Of a DNA stretch of 64,000 nucleotides, positions 34,420-42,519 are shown piece after piece (positions within the stretch are counted from its first letter, which is position 1; every line of letters begins with the position of its first letter). The notes under the pieces were generated by a model. That model was not told the DNA's origin. It ran no database searches and worked only from the letters and a program-made list of their open reading frames with translations. The stretch comes from Clostridia bacterium (GTDB lineage Bacteria; Bacillota; Clostridia; Christensenellales; CAG-917). The translations under genes and the position numbers were made by a program. Location: NCBI GenBank assembly GCA_900763875.1, contig CAAFLX010000037.1:24959-88958 (forward strand), written 5' to 3'.

Positions 34420-35191
34420 CGACAAGTTGAACAAAGCCTCGATTCCGACCGAGGAATCAGCCGTAACTTTGACAGAGGAAAACGGCGCAACATTGCAAGA
34501 GTGCGCAACTGACAACAAACAAAACGGCGACAATGATATTGAAGTGACAAAAAACGACGAAAAAAACAATAAAACGACAAAAAGTAAAAAAGACGATGCA
34601 AACAAGCCCAAACGAAAACTCGGCGACGTTGCAAAATGCACCATAGTTTTGTCGGTGATTGCGCTTGTGGCAGGGTTGTTGCTCGGCATTGTCAACTGGG
34701 TGACGTACGTTGATCCCGACGGCGTTATATCCGACAAATGCACGTCGTATTTTGCAAGCGCAACCGCTGAAAAGAACGATAAACTCGCCTCATACGACTA
34801 TGACAAAAACAACTACGTCAAATCTTGTTTCGTGGCAAAAAACGGCGAGGAAGTCGTGGGATATTGCTACTATTCGGTGGGCGGCGGCGCAAAGGACGGC
34901 TCGATTGAACTTTTGGTGTTCATCGGCAGCGACGGCGTGATAAAAGAGATTTCCGTCTACGAGCAGGGCGAAACGGCAGGCTACTTTGACAAGGTGGAAA
35001 AAGCCAACAAGTCAAAATATGTCGGCTTGAACGCAAAGACGCTCAAACGCCTCGAACTCGTCAAAAACAAAACCGAACTCAAAGACGGCGAAATAAGCGC
35101 GGTAAGCTCTGCAACGTACACCTCAACCGGCTATCACAACGCCATTGCGGCGGCGGTGTACGCATATAGAACCTATATCGAGGAGGCGTGA
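34412..35191 (+). CDS. rnfG: Rnf electron transport complex subunit G with an N-terminal extension
   Basis: 259 residues; the ATG at 34412 has AGGAGGCGAAA directly upstream. About 75 residues of polar, low-complexity sequence (KNDEKNNKTTKSKKDDANKP) precede the single membrane segment (about 81-102), so the extension lies in the cytoplasm. The extracytoplasmic FMN-binding domain follows, with GSIELLVFIGSDGVIKEISV and SSATYTSTGYHNA near 235, the covalent-FMN threonine motif. RnfG passes electrons between RnfD and RnfE/A. The extension is not part of the usual RnfG and could be a docking or regulatory tail. Confidence 0.93.
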   Translation: MTDDKLNKASIPTEESAVTLTEENGATLQECATDNKQNGDNDIEVTKNDEKNNKTTKSKKDDANKPKRKLGDVAKCTIVLSVIALVAGLLLGIVNWVTYVDPDGVISDKCTSYFASATAEKNDKLASYDYDKNNYVKSCFVAKNGEEVVGYCYYSVGGGAKDGSIELLVFIGSDGVIKEISVYEQGETAGYFDKVEKANKSKYVGLNAKTLKRLELVKNKTELKDGEISAVSSATYTSTGYHNAIAAAVYAYRTYIEEA

Positions 35192-35192
35192 T

Positions 35193-35912
35193 ATGAATAA
35201 ACAAAATTCAAAACTTCAAATTTTGTCCAACGGCATATTCGCGCAAAACCCGACGTTCAGGCTTGTGTTGGGTATGTGTCCAACGCTTGCAATCACCACG
35301 AGCGCGTTCAACGGCTTGGGTATGGGGCTTGCGGCAACGCTCATTTTGATATGCTCCAACGCATTGGTGTCGCTTCTTCGCAAAGTCATACCCGACAAAG
35401 TGCGTATCCCTGCCTACGTGCTTATCATCGCAACGTTTGTCACCTTGCTTGAAATGTTGCTCAAAAAGTTTATTCCGACGCTATACAGCGCGCTGGGCAT
35501 CTACCTGCCGCTCATTGTCGTCAACTGCATCATATTGGCGCGCGCAGAGGCTTTTGCAAGCTCCAACAAAGTTGGCGACAGCATTTTGGACGGCATGGGT
35601 ATGGGGCTTGGATTCACCCTTGCGCTCACTTGCCTCGGCTTTGTCAGAGAGCTTTTGGGCAGCGGCACGATATTTGCAGGCACGCTCGGCTCGCTCTCGT
35701 TCGGCATATCGCTCGGCGCGGCGCAAAAATATTCGCTTGCATTCTTCGTCCTTCCTGCCGGCGGATTCCTTACGCTGGGGCTTGCAATGGCTCTTGTAAA
35801 TTGGATTGGCGACAAGCAGGCGCAAAAGAAACAGGCAGAGGCTGAAAAAGCCGCTCAAAATATCGACAAAGCCAAGTCTTTGCTCGAACAAAATACGGGG
35901 GAGGCTGAATGA
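35193..35912 (+). CDS. rnfE: Rnf electron transport complex subunit E
   Basis: 239 residues; start chosen at 35193 to match the family start (KLQILSNGIFAQNPTFRLVL). Six membrane segments with GMCPTLAITTSAFNGLGMG and ALGIYLPLIVVNCIILARAE, whose conserved cysteines bind the Fe-S centre shared with RnfA in the membrane. A C-terminal charged tail (AQKKQAEAEKAAQ) is longer than usual. Overlaps rnfA by 4 bp (ATGA). Confidence 0.95.
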   Translation: MNKQNSKLQILSNGIFAQNPTFRLVLGMCPTLAITTSAFNGLGMGLAATLILICSNALVSLLRKVIPDKVRIPAYVLIIATFVTLLEMLLKKFIPTLYSALGIYLPLIVVNCIILARAEAFASSNKVGDSILDGMGMGLGFTLALTCLGFVRELLGSGTIFAGTLGSLSFGISLGAAQKYSLAFFVLPAGGFLTLGLAMALVNWIGDKQAQKKQAEAEKAAQNIDKAKSLLEQNTGEAE

Positions 35913-36529
35913 TGGAATACTTTTTGCTCATAATCGGAGCGATGTTTGTCAACAACTTCGTTCTCAGTCAATTCCTCGGCATATGTCCCTTCCTCGGCGT
36001 GTCCAAAAAGACGGACACCGCACTCGGTATGGGGTTTGCGGTCACGTTTGTTATGGGAGTTGCCAGCGTGATAACTTGGTGCGTACAAAAGGCACTGGTT
36101 GCGCTCGGCGTCGAATATTTGCAAACCATTGCATTTATTCTTGTCATCGCCGCGCTCGTGCAACTCATCGAAATGGTGCTGAAAAAATATATGCCCTCGC
36201 TGTACAGCGCGCTTGGCGTATATCTTCCGCTCATCACAACCAACTGCGCGGTGCTCGGCGTTGCGATTCTCAACATCGACACTTTCGGCGTTGCGAGCGG
36301 CATAAGTTTGTTGCAATCCTTCCTCAACGGCACGTTCAGCGGAGTGGGCTTTCTCATTGCGATTCTGCTCCTTGCGGGCGTGCGCGAAAAAATGGATTTG
36401 GACGCCGTTCCAAAGCCGTTTAGAGGTTTTCCCATCACGCTCATATCGGCAAGCATACTCAGCATGGCTTTCGTGGCGTTTGGCGGACTCATCTCGTCTT
36501 CGGGCGCGGTGACGTTGGTGTTTCCTTGA
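35909..36529 (+). CDS. rnfA: Rnf electron transport complex subunit A
   Basis: 206 residues, six membrane segments. FVNNFVLSQFLGICPFLGVS at the N-terminus and ALGVYLPLITTNCAVLGVAI are the RnfA signatures; their cysteines form, with RnfE, the intramembrane Fe-S site. Homologous to RnfE in opposite topology. Start overlaps the rnfE stop, so the two are translationally coupled. Confidence 0.96.
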   Translation: MMEYFLLIIGAMFVNNFVLSQFLGICPFLGVSKKTDTALGMGFAVTFVMGVASVITWCVQKALVALGVEYLQTIAFILVIAALVQLIEMVLKKYMPSLYSALGVYLPLITTNCAVLGVAILNIDTFGVASGISLLQSFLNGTFSGVGFLIAILLLAGVREKMDLDAVPKPFRGFPITLISASILSMAFVAFGGLISSSGAVTLVFP

Positions 36530-36543
36530 GGAGGTGATGCCCT

Positions 36544-37425
36544 ATGCTTAACTTACTTTCGGGTGCAACCGTAAACCCTATGACGATACTCTATTCGACG
36601 CTGGTGCTGCTTGTTCTTGCATTGCTGTTCGGCTTTACGCTTGCGGTGCTGGGCAAAAAATTTGCAGTCCGCGAGGACGAGCGCATTAAGCTCGTGCGTG
36701 AAAAGTTGTCGGGCGCAAATTGCGGCGGTTGCGGATATGCGGGCTGTGACGCTTTTGCAAAAGCGGTGGTCGAGGGCAAGGCGGACATAAACGCTTGCGC
36801 GGCGACTTCTGCCGACAACAAAAAAGCGATTGCCGACATTATGGGGCAAAACATCACAAGCGAGGACACCGTGATTGTCGTTGCGTGCAGCGGCGGCGAC
36901 AACGCCTTGAACAAGTATGAATATATGGGCTATGGCAACTGTCGGAGTATGGAACTGCTCGGAGGCGGCAAAAAGCAATGCAAGTGGGGTTGCCTCGGCA
37001 TGGGCTCGTGCGTCGAAACCTGTCCGTTCGGAGCAATGGAAATCGGCAAGAACGGCTATGCCCAAGTCAACCGCGACAAGTGCGTGGCGTGCGGCAAGTG
37101 TATCGACGCCTGTCCCAAAAAGCTCGTCAAGCGTATTCCTGCAAGCGCAAAATACTACGTTGCCTGCTCCAACTGTTTGAGAGGTTTGAAGGACGTGCGC
37201 GCGCTGTGTTCGGCAGGCTGTATAGGCTGCGGATTGTGCGCAAAGGTGTGTCCGAACGGAGCGATAACTTTGATCGACAACCTTGCGGTCATAGACTACC
37301 AAAAGTGTACGGGCTGCGGAATATGCGCCTCAAAATGCCCCTCGAAGTGCATTTTGCAGGTCAACAAGGCAAAACAAAACGAAGAAATCCAAGACGCAAC
37401 CCTCGATGCGTCATCGGCAAATTAA
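36544..37425 (+). CDS. rnfB: Rnf electron transport complex subunit B, polyferredoxin
   Basis: 293 residues; GAGGAGG upstream. One N-terminal membrane segment (about 14-36), then the domain binding a cluster through CGGCGYAGC (about 60-68) plus C82, and a polyferredoxin region with the cysteine motifs CVETCPFGA, CVACGKCIDACP, CIGCGLCAKVCP and CTGCGICASKCP. RnfB accepts electrons from reduced ferredoxin. The high number of clusters is typical of clostridial RnfB. Last gene of the operon; the spacer to ppx (99 nt) has a small CGTCC/GGACG hairpin. Confidence 0.96.
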   Translation: MLNLLSGATVNPMTILYSTLVLLVLALLFGFTLAVLGKKFAVREDERIKLVREKLSGANCGGCGYAGCDAFAKAVVEGKADINACAATSADNKKAIADIMGQNITSEDTVIVVACSGGDNALNKYEYMGYGNCRSMELLGGGKKQCKWGCLGMGSCVETCPFGAMEIGKNGYAQVNRDKCVACGKCIDACPKKLVKRIPASAKYYVACSNCLRGLKDVRALCSAGCIGCGLCAKVCPNGAITLIDNLAVIDYQKCTGCGICASKCPSKCILQVNKAKQNEEIQDATLDASSAN

Positions 37426-37523
37426 GAGTACCCAAGATCTACTAGGCGGGAAAATAGAAAAAAGAAATACGAATTGAACAATCGTCCTCAAAAGGACGCG
37501 GCAAACGCCGTTAGGAGAATTAT

Positions 37524-39044
37524 ATGGAAAAAATAGCGATTATCGACATTGGCTCAAACTCTGCAAGACTCGTGTTGGTCAACGTGCTGGACGGAGGCTA
37601 CTTCGTCGTCTTTGACGAACTCAAAGAGACCGTACGACTCGGACAAGATATGGACTGGGACGGCTTCATCAAGCCGCAGCGCATTGCGCAGACGATAAAA
37701 ACGCTTACGATGTTCCGCCGCTTGTGCGACGCGAACAAGGTGGACAAAATCTTTGCATACGCAACTGCGGCTGTCAGACGCGCAAAAAACCAAAAGAGTT
37801 TCCTCGACGAGGTGGCAATGACTTGCGGCATCAAAATCAAGGTGCTTACTCCAGAGGAGCAGGCGATGCTCGTCTATCAAGGCGTCATCAACTCTATGGA
37901 CATTCCCAAGGGCTTGATTATGGAAATGGGCGGCGGCTCGACCAACCTCATCTACTACAATCGCCGCAACCTCATTCACTTTGAAACCCTGCCTTTCGGC
38001 GCGGTTACGCTCACCGACCTGTTCAAAAACGATATGTCAACGCCCGAAGAGCGCGCAAAGAAAATCGAGGATTTCATCGGCGAACAGCTTGAAAAGATAA
38101 CTTGGCTTGACAGCATCGAGCCGGATACGGCGTTCGTGGGAGTGGGCGGCAGTTTCAGAAATTTGGGCAGAATCAGCCGTCTTATCAAGAAATATCCCTT
38201 CAATATGACGCACAACTACGAGTTGCCCGTCACCGAGTTTGAGAACATCTACAACACCATTCGCAAGCTCGACCTCAACAGCACGATGAAGATAAAAGGG
38301 CTTTCGAGCGGACGCGCGGACATCTTCCCGAGCGCGCTTGCGGTTATGAAAGCGGTGCTTTCGCGTTTCGATTTTGCCAAAATCACAATCAGCGGTTGCG
38401 GTTTGAGAGAGGGCGCGATGTTCCGCTATGCCGTCCCCGGCGTCAATGAAAGACCGCTCTCGGACGTGCTTGGTCACTCAATCTACACGCAGATGAAGTA
38501 TCACGACCTCAACGTCGCGCACGCAGAGCACGTCTACAATCTCTCCATTCAGCTCTTCAAACAACTCAAAGTGTTGCACAAGATGCCCAGAGTGTACGTC
38601 AGAGTGCTCAAAATCGCCGCGCTTTTGCACGACAGTGGTATGCGTATCAAATTCTACAACCACCAGCTCCATTCGGCGTACATCATTCTCAACAGCAACC
38701 TTTACGGCGTGCCGCACAAGGACATCGTGGTGGCGGCGTTCGTTGCCGCAGGGCATAGAAAAGCCGAAAACGCGCGCGAGGAAATCCTCAAATACAAGGA
38801 TATGCTCACCCAAGAGGACGTGGACGCAATCAGAAAACTTTCCGTCATCTTGCGCATTGCAGAGAGCTTTGACAGAAGTCAGAGCGGCGTGGTCACGGGC
38901 ATCAACTGCGACGTGCTAGGCGACAGCGTAATCGTCAAAACCGAGTGCGAAAACGGCGGCGATTGCACTCTCGAAGTCAAAGACGCAATGGGCGCGGCTT
39001 CCGAGTTTAAGGCGGCGTACGGCAAGAATCTCGAAATTCTTTGA
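37524..39044 (+). CDS. ppx: Ppx/GppA family phosphatase with HD-like C-terminal domain
   Basis: 506 residues; TTAGGAG upstream. Actin-like fold: IAIIDIGSNSARLVLVNV (phosphate-1 loop, 4-21), FAYATAAVRRAKNQ, the EEQAML loop and LIMEMGGGSTNLIYY (phosphate-2 loop near 133). The C-terminal third has an HD-like site (KIAALLHDSGM, near 368) and a matching D in AESFDRSQ. The family degrades inorganic polyphosphate and/or pppGpp; which one acts here cannot be told. Placed between rnf and the maf/mreB genes on the same strand. Confidence 0.88.
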   Translation: MEKIAIIDIGSNSARLVLVNVLDGGYFVVFDELKETVRLGQDMDWDGFIKPQRIAQTIKTLTMFRRLCDANKVDKIFAYATAAVRRAKNQKSFLDEVAMTCGIKIKVLTPEEQAMLVYQGVINSMDIPKGLIMEMGGGSTNLIYYNRRNLIHFETLPFGAVTLTDLFKNDMSTPEERAKKIEDFIGEQLEKITWLDSIEPDTAFVGVGGSFRNLGRISRLIKKYPFNMTHNYELPVTEFENIYNTIRKLDLNSTMKIKGLSSGRADIFPSALAVMKAVLSRFDFAKITISGCGLREGAMFRYAVPGVNERPLSDVLGHSIYTQMKYHDLNVAHAEHVYNLSIQLFKQLKVLHKMPRVYVRVLKIAALLHDSGMRIKFYNHQLHSAYIILNSNLYGVPHKDIVVAAFVAAGHRKAENAREEILKYKDMLTQEDVDAIRKLSVILRIAESFDRSQSGVVTGINCDVLGDSVIVKTECENGGDCTLEVKDAMGAASEFKAAYGKNLEIL

Positions 39045-39085
39045 GGTTTTTGCACAACCGATTGAAACGCAATCGAACAAGCACA

Positions 39086-39679
39086 ATGAACAGATTTTCA
39101 AATCAAGTGATTCTCGCCTCGTCCTCGCCTCGTCGCAAGGAAATACTTGACGAAATGGGCGTAAAATACGAGGTTGTCCCTGCCGATATCGACGAGAGCG
39201 AGATAAAGTCCCGTTTTCCGTTTTTGCTCGTCAAAAAACTGGCGGTTGCAAAGGCGGAGCACGTTGCCATAGGACATAGGCTTTCAACCGTCATAGCGGC
39301 GGACACAATCGTCGTGTTGGACGGGAAAGTGTACGGCAAACCGCACGACAGAGCGCGCGCTTTCGATATGATAAAGAGCCTCAACGGGCGCACACACACC
39401 GTTTATACGGGCGTTTGCGTGACGTGCGAGGGCAAAAAGAGAGTGTTTTGCTCAAAGTCGCGCGTCACTTTCAAAAGCCTCACCGACACGCAAATCTACG
39501 CCTATATCGACGAGTGCAAGCCCTTTGACAAGGCAGGCGCATACGGGATTCAAGACAAAAGAATAGTACAAAAATACAGCGGCAGCTATTCCAATATTAT
39601 GGGACTGCCCAAAGAAAAACTCGGCGACGTTCTCGCCGAAGTCGGAGTTATCAATGGCTACAATAGAACTTTCGATTGA
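39086..39679 (+). CDS. maf: Maf family nucleotide pyrophosphatase
   Basis: 197 residues from ATG 39086. VILASSSPRRKEILDEMG is the Maf N-terminal signature, AADTIVVLDGKVYGKP the catalytic aspartate region, and DKAGAYGIQDKRIVQKYSGS the C-terminal active-site block. Maf proteins hydrolyse dTTP, UTP and modified nucleotides to monophosphates and affect septation. No ribosome site is visible at this ATG. It overlaps mreB by 26 bp; maf next to mreB is the classic Firmicute arrangement. Confidence 0.93.
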   Translation: MNRFSNQVILASSSPRRKEILDEMGVKYEVVPADIDESEIKSRFPFLLVKKLAVAKAEHVAIGHRLSTVIAADTIVVLDGKVYGKPHDRARAFDMIKSLNGRTHTVYTGVCVTCEGKKRVFCSKSRVTFKSLTDTQIYAYIDECKPFDKAGAYGIQDKRIVQKYSGSYSNIMGLPKEKLGDVLAEVGVINGYNRTFD

Positions 39680-40652
39680 TCTTGGCAGCAAGTTTATCAC
39701 AATCTACCAAAAGGGCATAGGGCTTGTTTTGCGCGAGCCTGCCATCGCTATTGCCACAAAATCCCGCAATCGCCTCGAAATCCGCGACGCAGGATATAGG
39801 GCGGAAAGCGTTATGACGGGGTCGCTTGGAGGAGCAAGAGTCATCGCGCCCATAAAAGAGGGCATCATCGTTGACGAGGAGATGGCGACAATGCTCATTC
39901 ATTACTTCCTCAAAAAAATCATTCCCGAAGGGCTTTTTATGCCTCGAATCAAGGCAATCGTATCCATTTGCGAGTCCTCGTCAGGCTCTGATAGGCGCGC
40001 TGTGGAGAAGTGTTGCCTAAAAGCCGGCATCAAAGAGGTTACGCTCGTCGAGTCGGGGTTGAGTCTGCTTGCCTACACCAACAGCATCGGCGGACTTTTT
40101 GTGGATATCGGCGGCGGAAAAACCGAAATCTCGGCTGTCACCAACCACGGCATCGCAACGGGTTGCTCGGTCAACATCGCAGGCGACGCGTTCAACAACG
40201 CAATCATTGACAGTTTGTATATGAATTACGGTGTGAAGGTGGGCGAATTTACCATTGAAAATCTCAAAAAATCCGCTCTGTCTTTCTACATCAACGACGA
40301 GGGCAGCTATGCAGTCAGCGGCGGCAGTGCGGACGGCTCGCCACGCTCCCTTTACGTCACCGCCGAGCAAATGCGCGACGCGGTCATTCCCCTCGTTGAC
40401 GATTTGATTGAAGTCATAATGTCGGTGCTCAATCAAGCTCCGCCCGAACTCTCCGCCGAGATTTTGCGCAAAGGCATCTTTGTGTCGGGCGGCTCTTTGC
40501 ATATCCCCGGTCTTATCGAGTATTTGGAGCAAGCTCTCGAACTTCCCGTCACGCCTCTCAAAGACATCGAAAACGCGATTGCAATCGGCGGCGCGAGGTT
40601 CTTTGAGGAGAGGAATTTGTTGTCGGATATGCTGGGAGTAAAACTCTATTAA
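39654..40652 (+). CDS. mreB: MreB/Mbl family actin-like cell-shape protein
   Basis: 332 residues; CGGAG upstream of the ATG inside maf. Actin-fold loops: SIDLGSKFITIYQKGIG (phosphate 1), GLFVDIGGGKTEISAVT near 145 (phosphate 2) and ILRKGIFVSGGSLHIPGL near 278 (adenosine). Blocks APIKEGIIVDEEMATMLI and GDAFNNAIIDS are MreB-like. It organises elongation peptidoglycan synthesis on the membrane. mreC and mreD, which normally follow, are not in this window; a long hairpin element begins at once after the stop. Confidence 0.9.
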   Translation: MATIELSIDLGSKFITIYQKGIGLVLREPAIAIATKSRNRLEIRDAGYRAESVMTGSLGGARVIAPIKEGIIVDEEMATMLIHYFLKKIIPEGLFMPRIKAIVSICESSSGSDRRAVEKCCLKAGIKEVTLVESGLSLLAYTNSIGGLFVDIGGGKTEISAVTNHGIATGCSVNIAGDAFNNAIIDSLYMNYGVKVGEFTIENLKKSALSFYINDEGSYAVSGGSADGSPRSLYVTAEQMRDAVIPLVDDLIEVIMSVLNQAPPELSAEILRKGIFVSGGSLHIPGLIEYLEQALELPVTPLKDIENAIAIGGARFFEERNLLSDMLGVKLY

Positions 40653-40653
40653 G

Positions 40654-40782
40654 AAAAAACCGCGCCAAATCGCGCCTAGCTTCGTCAGAGCCACTTTCTC
40701 CGAATAGTCACGTACGTCTATGTACGCTCCTATCCGTTGACAGTGGCTCTTTCTTGTTATGCATCGATTTGGCGCAGTTTTT
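40654..40782. repeat. Long-hairpin intergenic repeat, copy A (after mreB)
   Basis: Outer arms GCGCCAAATCG (40662-40672) / CGATTTGGCGC (40765-40775) are a perfect 11-bp inverted repeat; inner arms AGAGCCACT (40687-40695) / AGTGGCTCT (40742-40750) a perfect 9-bp one; near the tip CGTAC/GTACG flank GTCTAT. Between outer and inner stems lie partly paired blocks CGCGCCTAGCTTCGTC and TTCTTGTTATGCAT that are shared with copy B at 62664-62780. The element is flanked by As on the left and Ts on the right. Confidence 0.75.
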
Positions 40783-41156
40783 CAACCGCGCTAAATCGTG
40801 TGGATAAACGAACACTTATTCGGAGCATTCTTATACACGGTATGTGCCAGTTTGGAAACGGAACACGAGCCGCAACGGCGGCGAGAAAAGCGAACGCCGA
40901 GCTTGACGGATAGTACAAGCGACTGCGCCATTCTGTTGCGAAGCCGGCGCACAAAGCGCAGTGGCATAACAAGGGAACGATACTTATCTATGCGAGTGCT
41001 GAGTGTGTCCCCACGCGGAGCGGACGCCGTGGGTTCCCTTTTAAGGGGGAACGGCGGTAGGGGAAACACGTGAGGAAGGGGGAAATTGCATTTAGAGTAC
41101 GTGCCTTTTGTAGTGCTTGTGAGATTTTGACAAACAAAATGCTAAATCGACACAAG

Positions 41157-41185
41157 CAGACATCTATATACGGTGTCTGTTTTTT
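41157..41185 (+). terminator. Terminator upstream of minD
   Basis: Perfect 6-bp stem CAGACA / TGTCTG with an 11-nt loop, then six Ts. The last Ts run into TATTAT (41185-41190), the putative -10 box of minD. Confidence 0.7.
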
Positions 41186-41190
41186 ATTAT
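41185..41190 (+). promoter_or_regulatory. Putative -10 box of minD, leaderless type
   Basis: TATTAT 6 nt before the ATG at 41197. There is no Shine-Dalgarno sequence. A good -35 box is not visible at 16-18 bp, so this site is less certain than the others of this class. Confidence 0.4.
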
Positions 41191-41196
41191 GTGAAT

Positions 41197-41946
41197 ATGA
41201 GAAAAATCGTGGTTACTTCGGGCAAGGGCGGTGTGGGCAAGACCACCGTCACGGCAACGCTTGGGCGCAAACTTGCGCTTGTAGGCTACAAGGTTGTGCT
41301 TGTTGACGGCGACGTCGGGCTTAACAATCTTGACGTTGTGACAGGCATTGAAAGGCGAGTCGTATACGATATAAGCGATGTTTTGCAAGGACGATGTCGA
41401 GCGTTTCAGGCACTTGTCGGCGATGCGGAAAGTCCGATGAAAATTTTGCCGTCGTCAAGGGATTGTGCGCAAATCACGGCGCAGGCGTTTCGCAATATCG
41501 TGGACGGGCTTTGCGAGTTTGATTTTGTCATTGTTGATTGCCCTGCCGGCATAGAACACGGTTTTCATAGAGCGGTTTCGGCATGCGATGAGGCAATCGT
41601 TGTCACAACGCCGTCCGCATCGGCAATAAGGGACGCGGACAAGGTGATAAGCCTGCTTGCAAGCTATCGGCTCAAAGACGTTTCGCTTGTCGTCAACAGG
41701 GTGCGCGCGGATATGATTGCAAGGGGCGAAATGCTGTCGGCAAGCGAGATAAGCTCTCTGTTGCACCTTGTGCCGATCGGGGTGATACCCGACGACGATA
41801 TGATAACGCTTTATCAGCAACTGGGCACGATACCCGAACACGCAATTTCAAACAGAGCATACGATTATCTTGCCAAAAACGTGGCGCAAAACAGCAAAAT
41901 TTTTGTGGACGTAACGCCCAAAAGGCGGTTTTGGAGGTTCAGATGA
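41197..41946 (+). CDS. minD: Septum site-determining ATPase MinD
   Basis: 249 residues from ATG 41197, matching the family start MRKIVVTSGKGGVGKTT with the deviant Walker A loop (residues 9-16). VVLVDGDVGLNNLDVV is switch I, FVIVDCPAGIEHGF the Walker B region, and VVNRVRADM a conserved strand. The C-terminal ten residues (TPKRRFWRFR) are basic with aromatic residues, a short stand-in for the amphipathic membrane-targeting helix. minC is not adjacent. Overlaps minE by 4 bp. Confidence 0.93.
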   Translation: MRKIVVTSGKGGVGKTTVTATLGRKLALVGYKVVLVDGDVGLNNLDVVTGIERRVVYDISDVLQGRCRAFQALVGDAESPMKILPSSRDCAQITAQAFRNIVDGLCEFDFVIVDCPAGIEHGFHRAVSACDEAIVVTTPSASAIRDADKVISLLASYRLKDVSLVVNRVRADMIARGEMLSASEISSLLHLVPIGVIPDDDMITLYQQLGTIPEHAISNRAYDYLAKNVAQNSKIFVDVTPKRRFWRFR

Positions 41947-42194
41947 AAGTGTCAAAAGACATCGCAAATCGCATGAGAGAAATGCTCACAAAAGACAAAA
42001 TCGGCATAAAAGAGGGGTTTTCAACCGCGCTTGAAAACGATGTAAACAACGTGCTTTGCGATTATTTTGCACTCGATTCAAGGGCGAAAATCACCGTCGA
42101 ACAACAAGAAAACGGCGCGTATTTTTTGAGAATCGAGGCAAGCGCAACGCGCATAAAGCAGTTTCAAACCACACTCGATATTCCGAGATTTTGA
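41943..42194 (+). CDS. minE: MinE, MinD topological specificity factor
   Basis: 83 residues from ATG 41943, overlapping the minD stop. The protein has a helical N-terminal half and a C-terminal beta-alpha domain with VNNVLCDYFALDSRAKITVE and YFLRIEAS, similar to the MinE dimerisation domain. MinE stimulates MinD ATPase to produce pole-to-pole oscillation. Sequence is divergent; position after minD is the main support together with size. Confidence 0.75.
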   Translation: MKVSKDIANRMREMLTKDKIGIKEGFSTALENDVNNVLCDYFALDSRAKITVEQQENGAYFLRIEASATRIKQFQTTLDIPRF

Positions 42195-42258
42195 GCTTGC
42201 AAACATTCGGGTTATATTTTGCCTCGCTCTCGAATAGAGTATATGCGAGGTGGCAAAT

Positions 42259-42498
42259 ATGGAATTTGATGAAAGCAAAAAACTTGACGTTGAAATCTCT
42301 CAAAACGACTTTGTCGAAAACCGCGTGGACAAAAAACGCAAGCTCAAAAATGGCGTTTTGGACGCTTTGGACGTTGCGATTATACCCGTTGCAATCGGCG
42401 TTTTCGTGTCGCTCGGCTTTTTGTTTGCAAACATTTTTAGGGCAACTTCAATCGTTGAAACCCTGTCCAAAATATCAAGCATAATTCCGTCAGTTTGA
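42259..42498 (+). CDS. Small single-span membrane protein in the spoIVFA position
   Basis: 79 residues; GCGAGG 8 nt before the ATG. A charged N-terminal half (DESKKLDVEISQNDFVENRV, then KKRKLK) precedes one membrane segment (about 44-64, VAIIPVAIGVFVSLGFLFAN) and a short polar end. No LytM domain. In B. subtilis and many clostridia the gene here, before spoIVFB, is spoIVFA, a larger membrane regulator with an extracytoplasmic LytM domain. This may be a reduced SpoIVFA or an unrelated BofA-like regulator; homology cannot be shown by eye. Confidence 0.6.
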   Translation: MEFDESKKLDVEISQNDFVENRVDKKRKLKNGVLDALDVAIIPVAIGVFVSLGFLFANIFRATSIVETLSKISSIIPSV

Positions 42499-42519
42499 CA
42501 AAAAGAGGGGTTTATCCTT

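Larger units (their letters stand above)
40653..41196. other. Structured non-coding region between mreB and minD
   Basis: No credible gene on either strand. It holds, in order: a long-hairpin repeat (40654-40782), sequence resembling the left arm of the uvrA-downstream repeats (about 40783-40815), a GC-rich stretch with inverted repeats (CCCACG..CGTGGG about 41012-41033 and GTTCCC..GGGAAC about 41032-41051), and a terminator at 41157-41185 that partly overlaps the minD promoter. A short RNA ending at that terminator is possible, but no 6S, SRP, tmRNA or RNase P signature was recognised. Confidence 0.5.

Noticed and set aside
33514..34743. Reverse-strand frame of 409 codons opposite rnfD/rnfG
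   Set aside because: Shadow of conserved Rnf genes with low-complexity translation.
40791..41073. Overlapping 91- and 92-codon frames on both strands between mreB and minD
   Set aside because: Arg/Ser-rich translations of GC-rich inverted repeats without ribosome sites; better explained as structured non-coding sequence.
42195..42258. Sigma-E promoter before the small gene and spoIVFB
   Set aside because: TTATATT resembles a -35 element, but no matching CATA-type -10 lies 13-15 bp downstream.
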